Shown here: in pieces, positions 26,791 through 36,467 of the stretch
How the letters are laid out: each line of letters begins with the position of its first letter
How positions within the stretch are numbered: the first letter of the stretch is position 1
Assembly: GCF_003481825.1 (NCBI RefSeq)
Contig: NZ_QULW01000002.1
Location: 1 to 64,000, forward strand
Direction: 5' to 3'
Origin: Clostridium sp. OM02-18AC
GTDB lineage: Bacteria > Bacillota > Clostridia > Lachnospirales > Lachnospiraceae
DNA length: 64,000 nt
The notes under the pieces: model-generated
Told to the model about the DNA's origin: nothing
Databases searched by the model: none
Seen by the model: only the letters and a program-made list of their open reading frames with translations
Position numbers and translations under genes: made by a program

Positions 26791-28002
26791 ATGAAGAAAA
26801 AACTGCTTAGTTTTGGTATGGCAGCTATGATGGCAGCATCTTTAGCAGCATGTGGCGGCAGCAAGCCGGCAGAGACTACCGCGGCAGCAGGCGATGCTGA
26901 GACCACTGCAGCAAAGGGTGCAGAGACTGAGGCAGCAGCAGAAGGCGGCACCTTAAAAGTTGGTGTCATCGGACCGTTAACCGGTGCAGGTGCAGCTTAC
27001 GGTAATGCAGTAGCAAACGGCGCAGAGCTGGCAGCAAAGGAGATCAACGAGGCTGGCGGTATCAACGGTATGATGATCGAGACCAAGGCTGAGGATGACG
27101 AGAACGACCCGGAGAAATCCATCAATGCATACAATACCTTAAAAGACTGGGGTATGCAGATATTAGACGGTCCGACCACTTCCAAACCGTGTATCGCTGT
27201 AGGTGCAGAGGCAGAGGCTGACAATATGTTCCTGATCACTCCGTCCGGTTCCGCAGTTGAGTGCGTAGCAACCGATAACGCATTCCGCGTATGCTTCGCT
27301 GACCCCGATCAGGGTACCGCTTCCGCTAAGTACATTGGCGAGAACAAGCTGGCTACCAAGATCGCGATCATCTACGACAGCTCTACCGAGTATTCTTCTG
27401 GTGTCCGTGAGGCATTTGTTGCAGAGGCAGCAAACCAGGGTCTGGAGATCGTAGCTGACGAGGCATTTACCGCAGACAGCAACACCGACTTCTCCGTACA
27501 GCTTGACAAGGCAAAAGACGCTGGCGCAGAGCTGGTATTCCTTCCGATCTATTATCAGGAGGCTTCTATCATCTTAAAGCAGGCACACGACAAAGAGTTC
27601 GCTCCGATCTTCTTTGGCTGTGACGGTATGGATGGTATCCTTTCTGTAACGAACTTCGATACTTCCCTGGCAGAGGGTCTGATGCTCTTAACCCCGTTCT
27701 CCACCACTGAGGAGAGCAGTAAGGCATTCACCGAGGCTTATGTAGCAGCTTACGGCATCGAGCCGAACCAGTTCGCTGCAGATTCCTACGATGCAATTTA
27801 CGCAATTAAGGCAGCAGTTGAGCAGGCTGGCGTTACCGCCGATATGAGCGCTTCCGATATCTGTGATGCATTAAAGTCGGCTATGACCGAGATCTCTATC
27901 GATGGTCTGACTGGTACAGGCATGGTTTGGAACGCAAACGGCGAGCCGAACAAGGCACCGAAGGCTGTTAAGATCGTAAACGGCGAGTACGAGATGCAGT
28001 AA
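26791..28002 (+). CDS. livJ: Branched-chain amino acid ABC transporter substrate-binding lipoprotein
   Basis: A 403-residue extracytoplasmic binding protein. The N terminus is a lipoprotein signal peptide with the lipobox SLAACGG near residue 22, then a Thr/Ala/Glu-rich linker and a type I periplasmic-binding fold beginning LKVGVIGPLTGAGAAYG. It delivers Leu/Ile/Val or related amino acids to LivHMGF. AAGAGGAGG precedes the ATG at 26791; the frame upstream of it covers the promoter and leader. The gene has its own consensus promoter and terminator, so the binding protein can be made in excess of the membrane parts. Confidence 0.93.
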   Translation: MKKKLLSFGMAAMMAASLAACGGSKPAETTAAAGDAETTAAKGAETEAAAEGGTLKVGVIGPLTGAGAAYGNAVANGAELAAKEINEAGGINGMMIETKAEDDENDPEKSINAYNTLKDWGMQILDGPTTSKPCIAVGAEAEADNMFLITPSGSAVECVATDNAFRVCFADPDQGTASAKYIGENKLATKIAIIYDSSTEYSSGVREAFVAEAANQGLEIVADEAFTADSNTDFSVQLDKAKDAGAELVFLPIYYQEASIILKQAHDKEFAPIFFGCDGMDGILSVTNFDTSLAEGLMLLTPFSTTEESSKAFTEAYVAAYGIEPNQFAADSYDAIYAIKAAVEQAGVTADMSASDICDALKSAMTEISIDGLTGTGMVWNANGEPNKAPKAVKIVNGEYEMQ

Positions 28003-28088
28003 TTTTGCGGTTTCCGCAATGTTAATGTGCAAAAAAATGGAATCACGTTGCCTGGCACATATGTGTGAATGACAATGTACTATCCAAA

Positions 28089-28124
28089 AGGGGATCGTCT
28101 TGAGCAGACGGTCCTCTTTTCTTT
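28089..28124 (+). terminator. Terminator after livJ
   Basis: Arms 28089-28100 and 28106-28117 pair over 12 bases with two G-U pairs, followed by a T-rich run. Confidence 0.85.
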
Positions 28125-28264
28125 TGCTTTTGCGTAGAGCAAAGCCACAAATGACATATTCACTGGTTGAAGTTCGGATTCCTCTTTTGTATGTCCCTGT
28201 CTGCGACGCTTTGCAGGTTTGTCTTTGCCTTGCGGACAAATGGTGCAGTTTCGCGAACTTCTGC

Positions 28265-28293
28265 TTGAACTTCAAATATGACTATGTTATAAT
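28265..28293 (+). promoter_or_regulatory. Promoter for livHMGF
   Basis: TTGAAC (28265-28270), 17-bp spacer, TATAAT (28288-28293) with extended -10 TGT. Confidence 0.8.
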
Positions 28294-28341
28294 TCCAGTT
28301 ATGTTTTATTTTATAGAAAAAAGTAAAGAGGTGGTAGGTAC

Positions 28342-29223
28342 ATGAGTTTTCTGTCTTATTTGATCAATGGAATCAGCCTGGGCAGTGTCTACGCGATCAT
28401 TGCGCTGGGTTATACCATGGTTTATGGTATTGCGAGAATGCTGAATTTCGCTCATGGTGATATTATTATGGTTGGTGGCTTTGTGATCTTTACCATGGTT
28501 AGCACCCTGGGGCTTCCGCCGCTTGCAGGCGTGCTGGTTGCAGTCATCGCCTGCACGGTGCTTGGCGTTGTGATCGAACGTGTGGCTTATAAGCCGCTGC
28601 GCGGCGCATCTTCCCTTGCGGTCTTAATTACAGCCATCGGTGTCAGCTATCTGCTGCAGAACGTGGCACTGCTGATCTTTGGCTCCAACGCGCGCCAGTT
28701 TACATCCATTGTGAACGTGCCAAGCTTAAAGCTGGCCGGTGGTGCGCTGTCTATTTCCGGTGTTACCATGGTTACGATCATTACCTGTATTGTCATCATG
28801 GTGGCTCTGACAACCTTTATTAACAAGACCAAGGTTGGACAGGCTATGCTGGCGGTATCTGAGGATACCGGCGCTGCAACGCTGATGGGTATCAATGTAA
28901 ACAGCACCATTGCGATCACCTTTGCGATCGGCTCCGCGCTGGCAGCAGTCGCAGGTGCACTGCTTTGCTCCGCATATCCGTCCCTGACTCCGTATACTGG
29001 CTCCATGCCTGGTATTAAGGCATTCGTAGCAGCTGTATTCGGTGGAATCGGTTCGATTCCAGGCGCACTCATCGGCGGCGTGCTGTTAGGTGTGATCGAG
29101 AACCTTTCCAAAGCATATATTTCTTCCCAGCTTTCCGATGCGATCGTATTTACCGTACTGATCGTGGTGCTTCTGGTACGTCCTACCGGAATCCTGGGCA
29201 AAAAGATTACGGAGAAAGTGTAG
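28342..29223 (+). CDS. livH: Branched-chain amino acid ABC transporter permease LivH
   Basis: A 293-residue permease with about eight membrane helices. LNFAHGDIIMVGGF near residue 36 and the C-terminal GGIGSIPGALIGG segment are family hallmarks. It forms the channel with LivM. AGAGGTGG lies upstream. It is the first gene of the livH-livM-livG-livF unit and abuts livM. Confidence 0.96.
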   Translation: MSFLSYLINGISLGSVYAIIALGYTMVYGIARMLNFAHGDIIMVGGFVIFTMVSTLGLPPLAGVLVAVIACTVLGVVIERVAYKPLRGASSLAVLITAIGVSYLLQNVALLIFGSNARQFTSIVNVPSLKLAGGALSISGVTMVTIITCIVIMVALTTFINKTKVGQAMLAVSEDTGAATLMGINVNSTIAITFAIGSALAAVAGALLCSAYPSLTPYTGSMPGIKAFVAAVFGGIGSIPGALIGGVLLGVIENLSKAYISSQLSDAIVFTVLIVVLLVRPTGILGKKITEKV

Positions 29224-29232
29224 GTGAATGGA

Positions 29233-30294
29233 ATGAAGAAGAACAGTATATTTGTCCAGAACGGCATCACCTATGCAATCGTGATTGCCTGCTGGATCCT
29301 GGTGCAGATCTTAACTGCGACCGGAAATATGACAAGTTTGTTAAAGGGACTTCTGGTTCCGCTTTGTATTTATGTGATCCTGGCTGTATCGTTAAACTTA
29401 ACGGTTGGTATTCTGGGTGAGTTAAGCCTTGGACATGCAGGCTTCATGTGTGTCGGTGCGTTTACCGGCGCATTTTTCACAAAATGCATGGAAAATGTGA
29501 TCCCGTCTGTGGGCATGCGTTTCTTCCTGGCACTCATTATCGGTGCAGCAGTTGCTGGCGTATTCGGAATTATCATCGGTATTCCGGTACTGCGTCTGAA
29601 GGGTGACTATCTTGCGATCGTAACGCTTGCGTTTGGCGAGATCATTAAAAACCTGATCAACGTAATGTATGTAGGACTGGATTCCAACGGATTCCATTTC
29701 TCCATCAAGGATACCACTTCCCTTGGCATGGGAGCAGATGGCGTTGTCATCATCAAGGGTGCACAGGGTATTACCGGTACCCCGAAGGCAGCAACTTTCA
29801 CGGTAGGTATCATTCTGGTACTTTTGACTCTGTTTATCGTACTGAACCTGATCAATTCCCGTACCGGCCGTGCGATCATGTCCATCCGTGACAACCGCAT
29901 TGCGGCAGAGTCTGTGGGAATCAATATCACCAAATATAAGCTGATGGCATTTGCAATCTCAGCAGCACTGGCTGGCGTGGCAGGTGTGTTATATGCACAT
30001 AACTTATCCTCCCTGGCAGCAACCCCGAAGAACTTCGGCTACAACATGTCCATCATGATCCTGGTATTTGTGGTTCTGGGCGGACTGGGCAACATCCGCG
30101 GCTCCATGATCGCAGCGCTCATTTTGACCATGCTTCCAGAGCTTTTACGCGGACTGAACGATTACCGTATGCTGATCTATGCGATCGTGCTGATCGTTAT
30201 GATGATCTTCACCTCCAGCCCGAAAGTAATCGAGATGCGTTCCGTATTTATGGACCGGTTTAAACATAAGAAATCTGCAAAGGAGGCTGCATAA
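29233..30294 (+). CDS. livM: Branched-chain amino acid ABC transporter permease LivM
   Basis: A 353-residue second permease with about nine membrane helices, the LSLGHAGFMCVGAF segment and the C-terminal VLGGLGNIRGSMIAA coupling loop. The ATG at 29233 follows AGGTGA at 5 nt; a GTG at 29224 directly after the livH stop is the alternative and would add three residues. Confidence 0.95.
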   Translation: MKKNSIFVQNGITYAIVIACWILVQILTATGNMTSLLKGLLVPLCIYVILAVSLNLTVGILGELSLGHAGFMCVGAFTGAFFTKCMENVIPSVGMRFFLALIIGAAVAGVFGIIIGIPVLRLKGDYLAIVTLAFGEIIKNLINVMYVGLDSNGFHFSIKDTTSLGMGADGVVIIKGAQGITGTPKAATFTVGIILVLLTLFIVLNLINSRTGRAIMSIRDNRIAAESVGINITKYKLMAFAISAALAGVAGVLYAHNLSSLAATPKNFGYNMSIMILVFVVLGGLGNIRGSMIAALILTMLPELLRGLNDYRMLIYAIVLIVMMIFTSSPKVIEMRSVFMDRFKHKKSAKEAA

Positions 30295-30295
30295 T

Positions 30296-31054
30296 ATGGC
30301 TATGCTGGAAGTAAAAAATATCGGCATTTCATTCGGTGGCTTAAAGGCAGTCGACAATTTCAGCCTGACCATCGAAAAGGGACAGCTTTACGGCCTCATT
30401 GGACCAAACGGAGCAGGTAAGACCACAGTCTTCAACCTGCTGACCGGTGTCTATAAGGCAGATCACGGTTCTATTTTTCTGGACGGAAAAGAGCTGACTG
30501 GCAAGAATACTATTGAGATCAACCAGGCAGGAATCGCGAGAACCTTCCAGAACATCCGTCTGTTCAAGGAATTAAGTGTTCTGGACAACGTAAAGGTCGG
30601 ACTGCATAACCATCATCCGTATTCCACGATCGAAGGAATCTTTCGTCTCCCACGTTACTATAAGGTAGAGAAAGAGATGAATGCCCGTGCCATGGAATTG
30701 TTAAAGGTGTTTGACCTGGACAAGGAGTGCGACTATAAAGCATCCAACCTTCCTTATGGTAAGCAGAGAAAACTGGAGATCGCGCGTGCACTCGCAACAG
30801 ATCCGAAGCTTCTTCTTCTGGATGAGCCGGCTGCCGGCATGAACCCAAACGAGACGGCAGAGCTGATGGATACCATCCGCTTTGTGCGCGACCATTTCGA
30901 TATGACTGTGCTTCTGATCGAGCATGACATGAAGCTGGTTTCTGGTATCTGCGAGAAGCTGACTGTATTAAATTTCGGCCAGGTACTGACCCAGGGCCAG
31001 ACATCGGAAGTACTGAACGATAAGCGCGTCATCACGGCTTATCTTGGAGAGTAG
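30296..31054 (+). CDS. livG: Branched-chain amino acid ABC transporter ATPase LivG
   Basis: A 252-residue ATPase with Walker A GPNGAGKTT near residue 37, Walker B LLLLDEPAAG and the signature reading LPYGKQRKLEIA, the LivG version of LSGGQ. It ends in a LivG-type C-terminal loop. AGGAGG lies in the end of livM, 9 nt before the ATG. Confidence 0.96.
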   Translation: MAMLEVKNIGISFGGLKAVDNFSLTIEKGQLYGLIGPNGAGKTTVFNLLTGVYKADHGSIFLDGKELTGKNTIEINQAGIARTFQNIRLFKELSVLDNVKVGLHNHHPYSTIEGIFRLPRYYKVEKEMNARAMELLKVFDLDKECDYKASNLPYGKQRKLEIARALATDPKLLLLDEPAAGMNPNETAELMDTIRFVRDHFDMTVLLIEHDMKLVSGICEKLTVLNFGQVLTQGQTSEVLNDKRVITAYLGE

Positions 31055-31066
31055 GAGGTTGGAGCG

Positions 31067-31777
31067 ATGGCAATACTTGAGGTAAAAGACCTGGAAGTCT
31101 ACTATGGTGTGATCCAGGCAATCAAGGGAATCTCATTTGAGGTAAACCAGGGAGAAATCATCGCCCTGATCGGAGCAAATGGTGCAGGAAAGACAACGAC
31201 CCTGCAGACCATTACCGGCCTGATCCCGTCGAAGGCGGGTACTATTACCTATGAGGGACAGGATATTACAAAGATTCCGGGTTACAAACTGGTTGGCATG
31301 GGAATCGCCCATGTGCCGGAGGGACGCCGCGTATTTGCAGAGCTTTCCGTACTTCAGAACTTAAAGCTGGGGGCTTATACCAGAAACGACAAAAACGAGA
31401 TGGAAGAAACCCTGAAGATGATTTACGAGCGTTTCCCGCGTCTGGAAGAGCGTAAAAACCAGATGGCAGGAACCCTGTCCGGTGGTGAGCAGCAGATGCT
31501 GGCTATGGGCCGTGCGCTGATGTCTCATCCGAAGCTGATCGTTATGGACGAGCCGTCCATGGGTCTGTCCCCGCTCTATGTAAATGAAATCTTCGATATC
31601 ATCCAGAAGATCAACGCAGACGGTGTGACGGTACTTCTGGTTGAGCAGAACGCGAAGAAAGCGCTTTCCATTGCGAACCGCGCATATGTTCTGGAAACCG
31701 GTAAGATCGCGCTCAGCGGAGATGCCAAAGACCTGATGAACGACGATTCCGTCAAGAAGGCATACTTAAGCGAGTAA
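31067..31777 (+). CDS. livF: Branched-chain amino acid ABC transporter ATPase LivF
   Basis: A 236-residue second ATPase with GANGAGKTT near residue 36, signature LSGGEQQMLAMGRALM and Walker B LIVMDEPSMGL. It completes the importer and is followed by a strong terminator. Confidence 0.97.
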   Translation: MAILEVKDLEVYYGVIQAIKGISFEVNQGEIIALIGANGAGKTTTLQTITGLIPSKAGTITYEGQDITKIPGYKLVGMGIAHVPEGRRVFAELSVLQNLKLGAYTRNDKNEMEETLKMIYERFPRLEERKNQMAGTLSGGEQQMLAMGRALMSHPKLIVMDEPSMGLSPLYVNEIFDIIQKINADGVTVLLVEQNAKKALSIANRAYVLETGKIALSGDAKDLMNDDSVKKAYLSE

Positions 31778-31880
31778 AAGGAAAAGATTGTGCGAAACGC
31801 AACAAAAAGTGAAACAGACGAGGTAATTTGACAAAAAAAGAGAATTTGTTTCAAAATTATAAACTGTCTGAAAATACTAC

Positions 31881-31920
31881 AAAAAGGAGTGGAAAGTCCT
31901 AGACTTTTCGCTCCTTTTTG
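31881..31920 (+). terminator. Terminator after livF
   Basis: Arms 31881-31898 and 31902-31919 pair over nearly 18 bases with G-U pairs, ending in a run of five T. Confidence 0.88.
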
Positions 31921-31929
31921 TGGTATTAT
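31900..31929 (+). promoter_or_regulatory. Possible extended -10 promoter for pfp inside the livF terminator
   Basis: TATTAT (31924-31929) preceded by TGG, with a weak TAGACT (31900-31905) 18 bp upstream. The -35 would lie in the terminator stem. This is a tentative call. Confidence 0.35.
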
Positions 31930-31973
31930 TGCATTACATAGCATTGGGGAAAATTTGATAAGGAGGGTTTACT

Positions 31974-33209
31974 ATGAAGGGCAATGTAATCGTTGGACAG
32001 TCCGGAGGGCCGACTGCCGTCATCAATTCCAGTCTTGCAGGTGTTTACCGCACGGCGATCGACCGCGGTGCAAAAAAGGTATATGGAATGCTTTTCGGCA
32101 TTCAGGGGCTGATGGATGAGCAGTATGTGGATCTGTCCAAATATATCCGCAGTGATCTGGACGTGGAAATCTTAAAGCGCACACCATCTGCATTTTTGGG
32201 AACGTGCCGTTACAAGCTGCCGGATATCCATGAGAATCAGGAAATCTACGTGAAGATTTTTGAAATCTTAAACAAATTGAATATCGAATGTTTTATCTAT
32301 ATCGGCGGAAATGATTCCATGGATACCATCAAGAAGCTTTCGGATTACGCAATCTTAACCGGGCAGTCCCAGAAGTTTGTCGGTGTTCCGAAAACCATCG
32401 ACAACGATCTGGCGCTGACAGATCACACTCCGGGTTACGGAAGTGCGGCGAAGTACATTGCAACCTCCACCAAGGAAGTCATTCGGGATGGACTTGGCTT
32501 TTCCTATAAAAAGAAACAGGTGATCATCATCGAGATCATGGGCCGCAATGCAGGCTGGCTGACCGGAGCTGCAGCGCTCTCGCGTGGCGAGGACTGCGAC
32601 GGACCGGACCTGATCTATCTGCCGGAGCTGACGTTTGATATTGAAAAGTTTACCGGAAGGGTAAAAAAGCTTCTGGAGAAGAAAGACGTCGTGGTTGTGG
32701 CGGTTTCCGAGGGAATCCGCATCAAAGACGGACGCTATGTCAGTGAGCTTGGAAGCGCATCCGATTATGTAGATGCTTTCGGACACAAGCAGCTGGCGGG
32801 AACGGCCACCTATCTGTCGAATGTGATCCATGCAGAGCTTGGCTGCAAGACCCGTGCGGTAGAATTTTCAACCCTGCAGCGAAGCGCAGCCCACCTGGCA
32901 TCCCGCGTTGATGTAAACGAAGCCTTTATGGTAGGCGGTGCCGCAGTGAAGGCGGCAGATGAGGGCGATTCCGGAAAGATGGTAGTCATCGACCGCGTTT
33001 CGGACGACCCGTACCAGTGTGCAACCGGTATTTACGATGTCCATAAGATCGCCAATGGTGAAAAGATGGTCCCGAGAGAATGGATCACCAAGGATGGTAC
33101 TTATGTGACCGAAGAATTTATCGATTATGTCAGACCGCTGATCCAGGGCGATTCCCCGTCGGTCATGGTAGACGGAATTCCGCGCCATCTTTACATGGGA
33201 AAACGGTAG
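31974..33209 (+). CDS. pfp: Pyrophosphate-dependent 6-phosphofructokinase
   Basis: A 411-residue phosphofructokinase that phosphorylates fructose 6-phosphate. The glycine-rich loop reads GGNDSMDT near residue 111 and the catalytic segment PKTIDND near residue 139; the lysine in PKTIDND, where ATP enzymes have glycine, marks PPi use. A reversible PPi enzyme saves ATP in a fermenter. AAGGAGGG precedes the ATG. It stands alone between the liv operon and spoIVA. Confidence 0.92.
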   Translation: MKGNVIVGQSGGPTAVINSSLAGVYRTAIDRGAKKVYGMLFGIQGLMDEQYVDLSKYIRSDLDVEILKRTPSAFLGTCRYKLPDIHENQEIYVKIFEILNKLNIECFIYIGGNDSMDTIKKLSDYAILTGQSQKFVGVPKTIDNDLALTDHTPGYGSAAKYIATSTKEVIRDGLGFSYKKKQVIIIEIMGRNAGWLTGAAALSRGEDCDGPDLIYLPELTFDIEKFTGRVKKLLEKKDVVVVAVSEGIRIKDGRYVSELGSASDYVDAFGHKQLAGTATYLSNVIHAELGCKTRAVEFSTLQRSAAHLASRVDVNEAFMVGGAAVKAADEGDSGKMVVIDRVSDDPYQCATGIYDVHKIANGEKMVPREWITKDGTYVTEEFIDYVRPLIQGDSPSVMVDGIPRHLYMGKR

Positions 33210-33225
33210 TTTCTACGATAAAAGT

Positions 33226-33255
33226 GCATGATTTACGGACACTCCTGCATATAGT
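33226..33255 (+). promoter_or_regulatory. Possible SigE-type promoter for spoIVA
   Basis: GCATGATT (33226-33233), 14-bp spacer and CATATAGT (33248-33255) resemble the mother-cell SigE consensus (-10 CATACAnT). No SigA-like pair was seen in this gap. The match is moderate, but spoIVA is a SigE gene in B. subtilis. Confidence 0.5.
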
Positions 33256-33325
33256 GTTAACAACAGCAAAAAATGTTACTGCTCACAGCAACAAATAAAT
33301 CTGTTTTTGGCGGGGGAGTGTCTAT

Positions 33326-34801
33326 ATGGATCAGTACAGTGTATACCGGGATATCCAGGCCAGGACCGGCGGCGAGATCTATCTTGGCGTGGTCGGACCG
33401 GTGCGGACCGGAAAATCAACGTTTATCAAGAGGTTTATGGAGCAGATGGTTTTACCGGGGATCACCGATGAACACCAGAAAAACCGCACGCGGGATGAAC
33501 TGCCGCAGAGTGCGGCGGGAAAAACCATCATGACGACAGAACCGAAATTTGTGCCCAAGGAAGCAGCTAAGATTGATCTTGGGGAAGACACTCAGGTCCG
33601 TGTCCGGCTGGTGGACTGTGTAGGCTTTATGACGGATGGCGCCAGCGGACACATGGAAAACGAAAAGGAGCGCCTGGTGAAGACCCCGTGGTTTGAGGAG
33701 AGCATTCCGTTTACCATGGCTGCAGAGATCGGAACGCGGAAAGTCATCCGTGATCATTCCACGATCGGTCTCGTAATCACGACCGATGGCTCGTTTGGCG
33801 AACTGGAACGGGAAGCCTACATAAAACCAGAAGAAACGGCAATCCGGGAATTAAAAGAGATCGGAAAGCCGTTTCTGGTACTTTTAAACTCCAGCCGCCC
33901 GTATTCAGAGGAAACAAGAACGCTTGCAAAGAATATGGAAGCACAGTATGAGGTCTGTGTCATGCCAGTCAACTGCGAGCAGTTAAAAACCACGGATATT
34001 TACCAGATTTTAAAGCAGATCCTGTTTGAATTTCCGGTGACGGAGGTGGATTTCCAGATCCCGAAGTGGCTGGAAATCCTGCCATCCTCCCACTGGTTAA
34101 AGCAGCAGGCAGTAAAAGCAGCGAAAAACGCCATGAGCCACATCCGCCGGATGAAAGATTTAAAGCCATCCTGGAAAGATGAAGAGGCAGAGGCGGTAAG
34201 CGGTATGGAAACCGGGCGTATGGAACTGTCCGATGGCAAAGTCCAGGTGCGGATGCTGTTTGATGAAGGCTATTATTATCAGATTCTCAGTGATTTTTCC
34301 GGACTCCAGATCGCAGATGAATACCAGCTGATGCAGCAGCTAAAAGAGCTGGCAGCGAAGCGCACGGAGTACGATAAGATCCAGAACGCGCTGGAACAGG
34401 TGCGGGCAAGGGGCTATGGCGTGGTGACACCGGAGCGGTCAGAGATTGTTTTGGATGAACCGGCGGTGATCCGTCACGGAAACCGTTACGGCGTCAAAAT
34501 GAAAGCCGAAGCGCCGTCTATCAACCTGATCCGCGCCCAGATCCAGACGGAGATCGCGCCCATTGTGGGGAGCGAGCAGCAGGCGCAGGATCTGATCGCG
34601 TATATGAAGGAAAATGCAAACCGGGAAGAAAACGGGATCTGGGAGACAAATATATTTGGAAAATCCATAGAACAGATTGTAGAAGATGGGATTCAGGCTA
34701 AAGTGAACCAGATGACGGAGGAGTGTCAGGCAAAGCTTCAGGATGCGCTCCAGAAGATCATCAACGACAGCAACGGAGGCTTGATCTGCATCATCATTTA
34801 A
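33326..34801 (+). CDS. spoIVA: Stage IV sporulation protein A
   Basis: SpoIVA is an ATPase that polymerises on the forespore surface to form the base of the spore coat. The 491-residue protein has the Walker A GPVRTGKST near residue 24, the DCVGFMTDGA segment and the conserved hydrophobic C terminus ending GGLICIII that anchors it to SpoVM. Length matches the family. GGGGGAG lies before the ATG. It is the clearest sign that the organism makes endospores. Confidence 0.97.
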   Translation: MDQYSVYRDIQARTGGEIYLGVVGPVRTGKSTFIKRFMEQMVLPGITDEHQKNRTRDELPQSAAGKTIMTTEPKFVPKEAAKIDLGEDTQVRVRLVDCVGFMTDGASGHMENEKERLVKTPWFEESIPFTMAAEIGTRKVIRDHSTIGLVITTDGSFGELEREAYIKPEETAIRELKEIGKPFLVLLNSSRPYSEETRTLAKNMEAQYEVCVMPVNCEQLKTTDIYQILKQILFEFPVTEVDFQIPKWLEILPSSHWLKQQAVKAAKNAMSHIRRMKDLKPSWKDEEAEAVSGMETGRMELSDGKVQVRMLFDEGYYYQILSDFSGLQIADEYQLMQQLKELAAKRTEYDKIQNALEQVRARGYGVVTPERSEIVLDEPAVIRHGNRYGVKMKAEAPSINLIRAQIQTEIAPIVGSEQQAQDLIAYMKENANREENGIWETNIFGKSIEQIVEDGIQAKVNQMTEECQAKLQDALQKIINDSNGGLICIII

Positions 34802-34852
34802 ACATGTACCCTCGGACTCCGAGAGCACATAGATACAAAAGGAGGGTGCCAT

Positions 34853-36454
34853 ATGAGACTAGTTTTCAGCGGAGCAGCACATGAGGTAACAGGCAGCTGT
34901 CATTATCTGGAAGTGGGAACAACAAAATTTCTGGTTGACTGTGGTATGGAGCAGGGTGTTAACATTTATGAAAATGTAGAACCGCCGGTGCCGTGGTCGG
35001 ATATCCAGTTCGTACTTCTGACCCATGCGCATATTGACCATGTAGGTATGCTGCCTTACATTTATGCGAGAGGATTTAAAGGCAGGGTCATCGCAACCAA
35101 TGCGACCTGTGACCTGTGCAACATCATGTTAAAGGACAGTGCGCACATTCAGGAGATGGATGCGGAGTGGAAGAACCGGAAGGCAAGACGTGCCGGACGC
35201 CCGGAGGTTCCGCCGTTATATGAGATGAATGATGCGCTGGGCGTTTTGGAGCATTTTGAAGGCTATAATTATGGAGAGATTGTGGAAGTCAACGATGAGG
35301 TTTCCATCCGGTTTACGGATATCGGCCATCTTCTTGGTTCTGCCTCGATCGAGATCTGGATGAAGGAAGACGGTGTGGAGAAGAAGATTGTCTTTTCCGG
35401 TGATATTGGCAACTTCAACAAACCGCTGATCCGCGATCCGATCTACACAGCGGAAGCAGATTATGCGGTGATGGAGTCCACCTACGGGGACCGGTTCCAC
35501 CAGAAAGGAAAAGACCATATTTCCGAGCTGGTGCGGATCGTCCAGGAAACGCTGGACCGCGGCGGCAATGTGGTGATTCCTGCTTTTGCGGTAGGTCGTA
35601 CCCAGGAGCTGCTTTACTATTTCCGTCAGATCAAATCCCAGCATCTGATCCGGGGACACGATAATTTTGAAGTTTATGTCGATAGCCCGCTGGCCGTGGA
35701 GGCCACCCACGTATTCAAGGAAAACCAGGTGGAGTGCTACGATGAGGAAACAAAGGAACTGGTTGAGGAGGGCATCAACCCGATCTCGTTCCCGGGCTTA
35801 AAGCTTTCCGTAACCAGCGACGAATCCATTAACATCAACTTCGATGCCAAACCAAAGGTTATCATCTCTGCTTCCGGTATGTGCGATGCAGGCCGTATCC
35901 GCCACCATTTAAAACACAATTTGTGGCGCAAGGAATGTACGGTGGTCTTTGCCGGTTACCAGGCAGTGGGTACCATCGGAAGGGCACTGGTGGATGGAAG
36001 CAAGGAAGTAAAGCTTTTTGGTGAGAGTATCGATGTGGAGGCACACATTGAGGTGCTTCACGATATCAGCGGTCATGCGGACCAGAATGGACTTTTGGCC
36101 TGGGCCCTGGCATTTGAGAAGAAGCCGCAGCAGTTCTTCGTGGTTCATGGCAATGACGAGGTCTGCGACCGCTTTGCGGAGCTTTTAACCGAAAAGACCG
36201 GCGTGCCGGCCAAGGCACCGTATTCTGGTGCGGAATTTGATCTGATCAAAGGCATCTGGGTACGCGAGACTGCCGGAATCCCGATCCCGGCCAAGAGCGC
36301 ACCGGCGAAGAAAGCGAGTGGAGTCTTTGCGAGACTTCTGGCTGCAGGCGAGCGCCTGATGGGCGTCATCCGCCGCAACGAGGGCGGAGCCAACAAGGAT
36401 CTGGGAAAATTCGCAGACCAGATCAATGCATTATGCGATAAATGGGACAGATAG
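34853..36454 (+). CDS. Beta-CASP metallo-beta-lactamase-fold RNA hydrolase
   Basis: A 533-residue protein of the CPSF/YSH1-like beta-CASP group. The zinc motif HAHIDHVG lies near residue 58, followed by the DIGHLLGSASIE and FSGDIGN segments and the beta-CASP motifs around VDSPLAVEAT and SASGMCDAGR. Such enzymes act as RNA endo- or exonucleases; the target is unknown. The last 60 residues form an Ala/Lys-rich extension ending in a helix. A short hairpin at 34811-34823 separates it from spoIVA. rnhA follows by 13 nt. Confidence 0.88.
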   Translation: MRLVFSGAAHEVTGSCHYLEVGTTKFLVDCGMEQGVNIYENVEPPVPWSDIQFVLLTHAHIDHVGMLPYIYARGFKGRVIATNATCDLCNIMLKDSAHIQEMDAEWKNRKARRAGRPEVPPLYEMNDALGVLEHFEGYNYGEIVEVNDEVSIRFTDIGHLLGSASIEIWMKEDGVEKKIVFSGDIGNFNKPLIRDPIYTAEADYAVMESTYGDRFHQKGKDHISELVRIVQETLDRGGNVVIPAFAVGRTQELLYYFRQIKSQHLIRGHDNFEVYVDSPLAVEATHVFKENQVECYDEETKELVEEGINPISFPGLKLSVTSDESININFDAKPKVIISASGMCDAGRIRHHLKHNLWRKECTVVFAGYQAVGTIGRALVDGSKEVKLFGESIDVEAHIEVLHDISGHADQNGLLAWALAFEKKPQQFFVVHGNDEVCDRFAELLTEKTGVPAKAPYSGAEFDLIKGIWVRETAGIPIPAKSAPAKKASGVFARLLAAGERLMGVIRRNEGGANKDLGKFADQINALCDKWDR

Positions 36455-36467
36455 GAGAAATTAGATT

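Larger units (their letters stand above)
28003..28341 (+). other. Gap between livJ and livH
   Basis: The 339-nt gap contains the livJ terminator near its start and the livH promoter near its end. Between 28130 and 28260 I see no gene or clear structure. Confidence 0.7.

Noticed and set aside
28647..29270. A 207-codon minus-strand frame opposite livH
   Set aside because: It is a shadow of the livH frame, with no ribosome site or family resemblance.
31828..31863. TTGACA at 31828 as a pfp promoter
   Set aside because: No -10 lies at 16-18 bp, and it would fire into the livF terminator.
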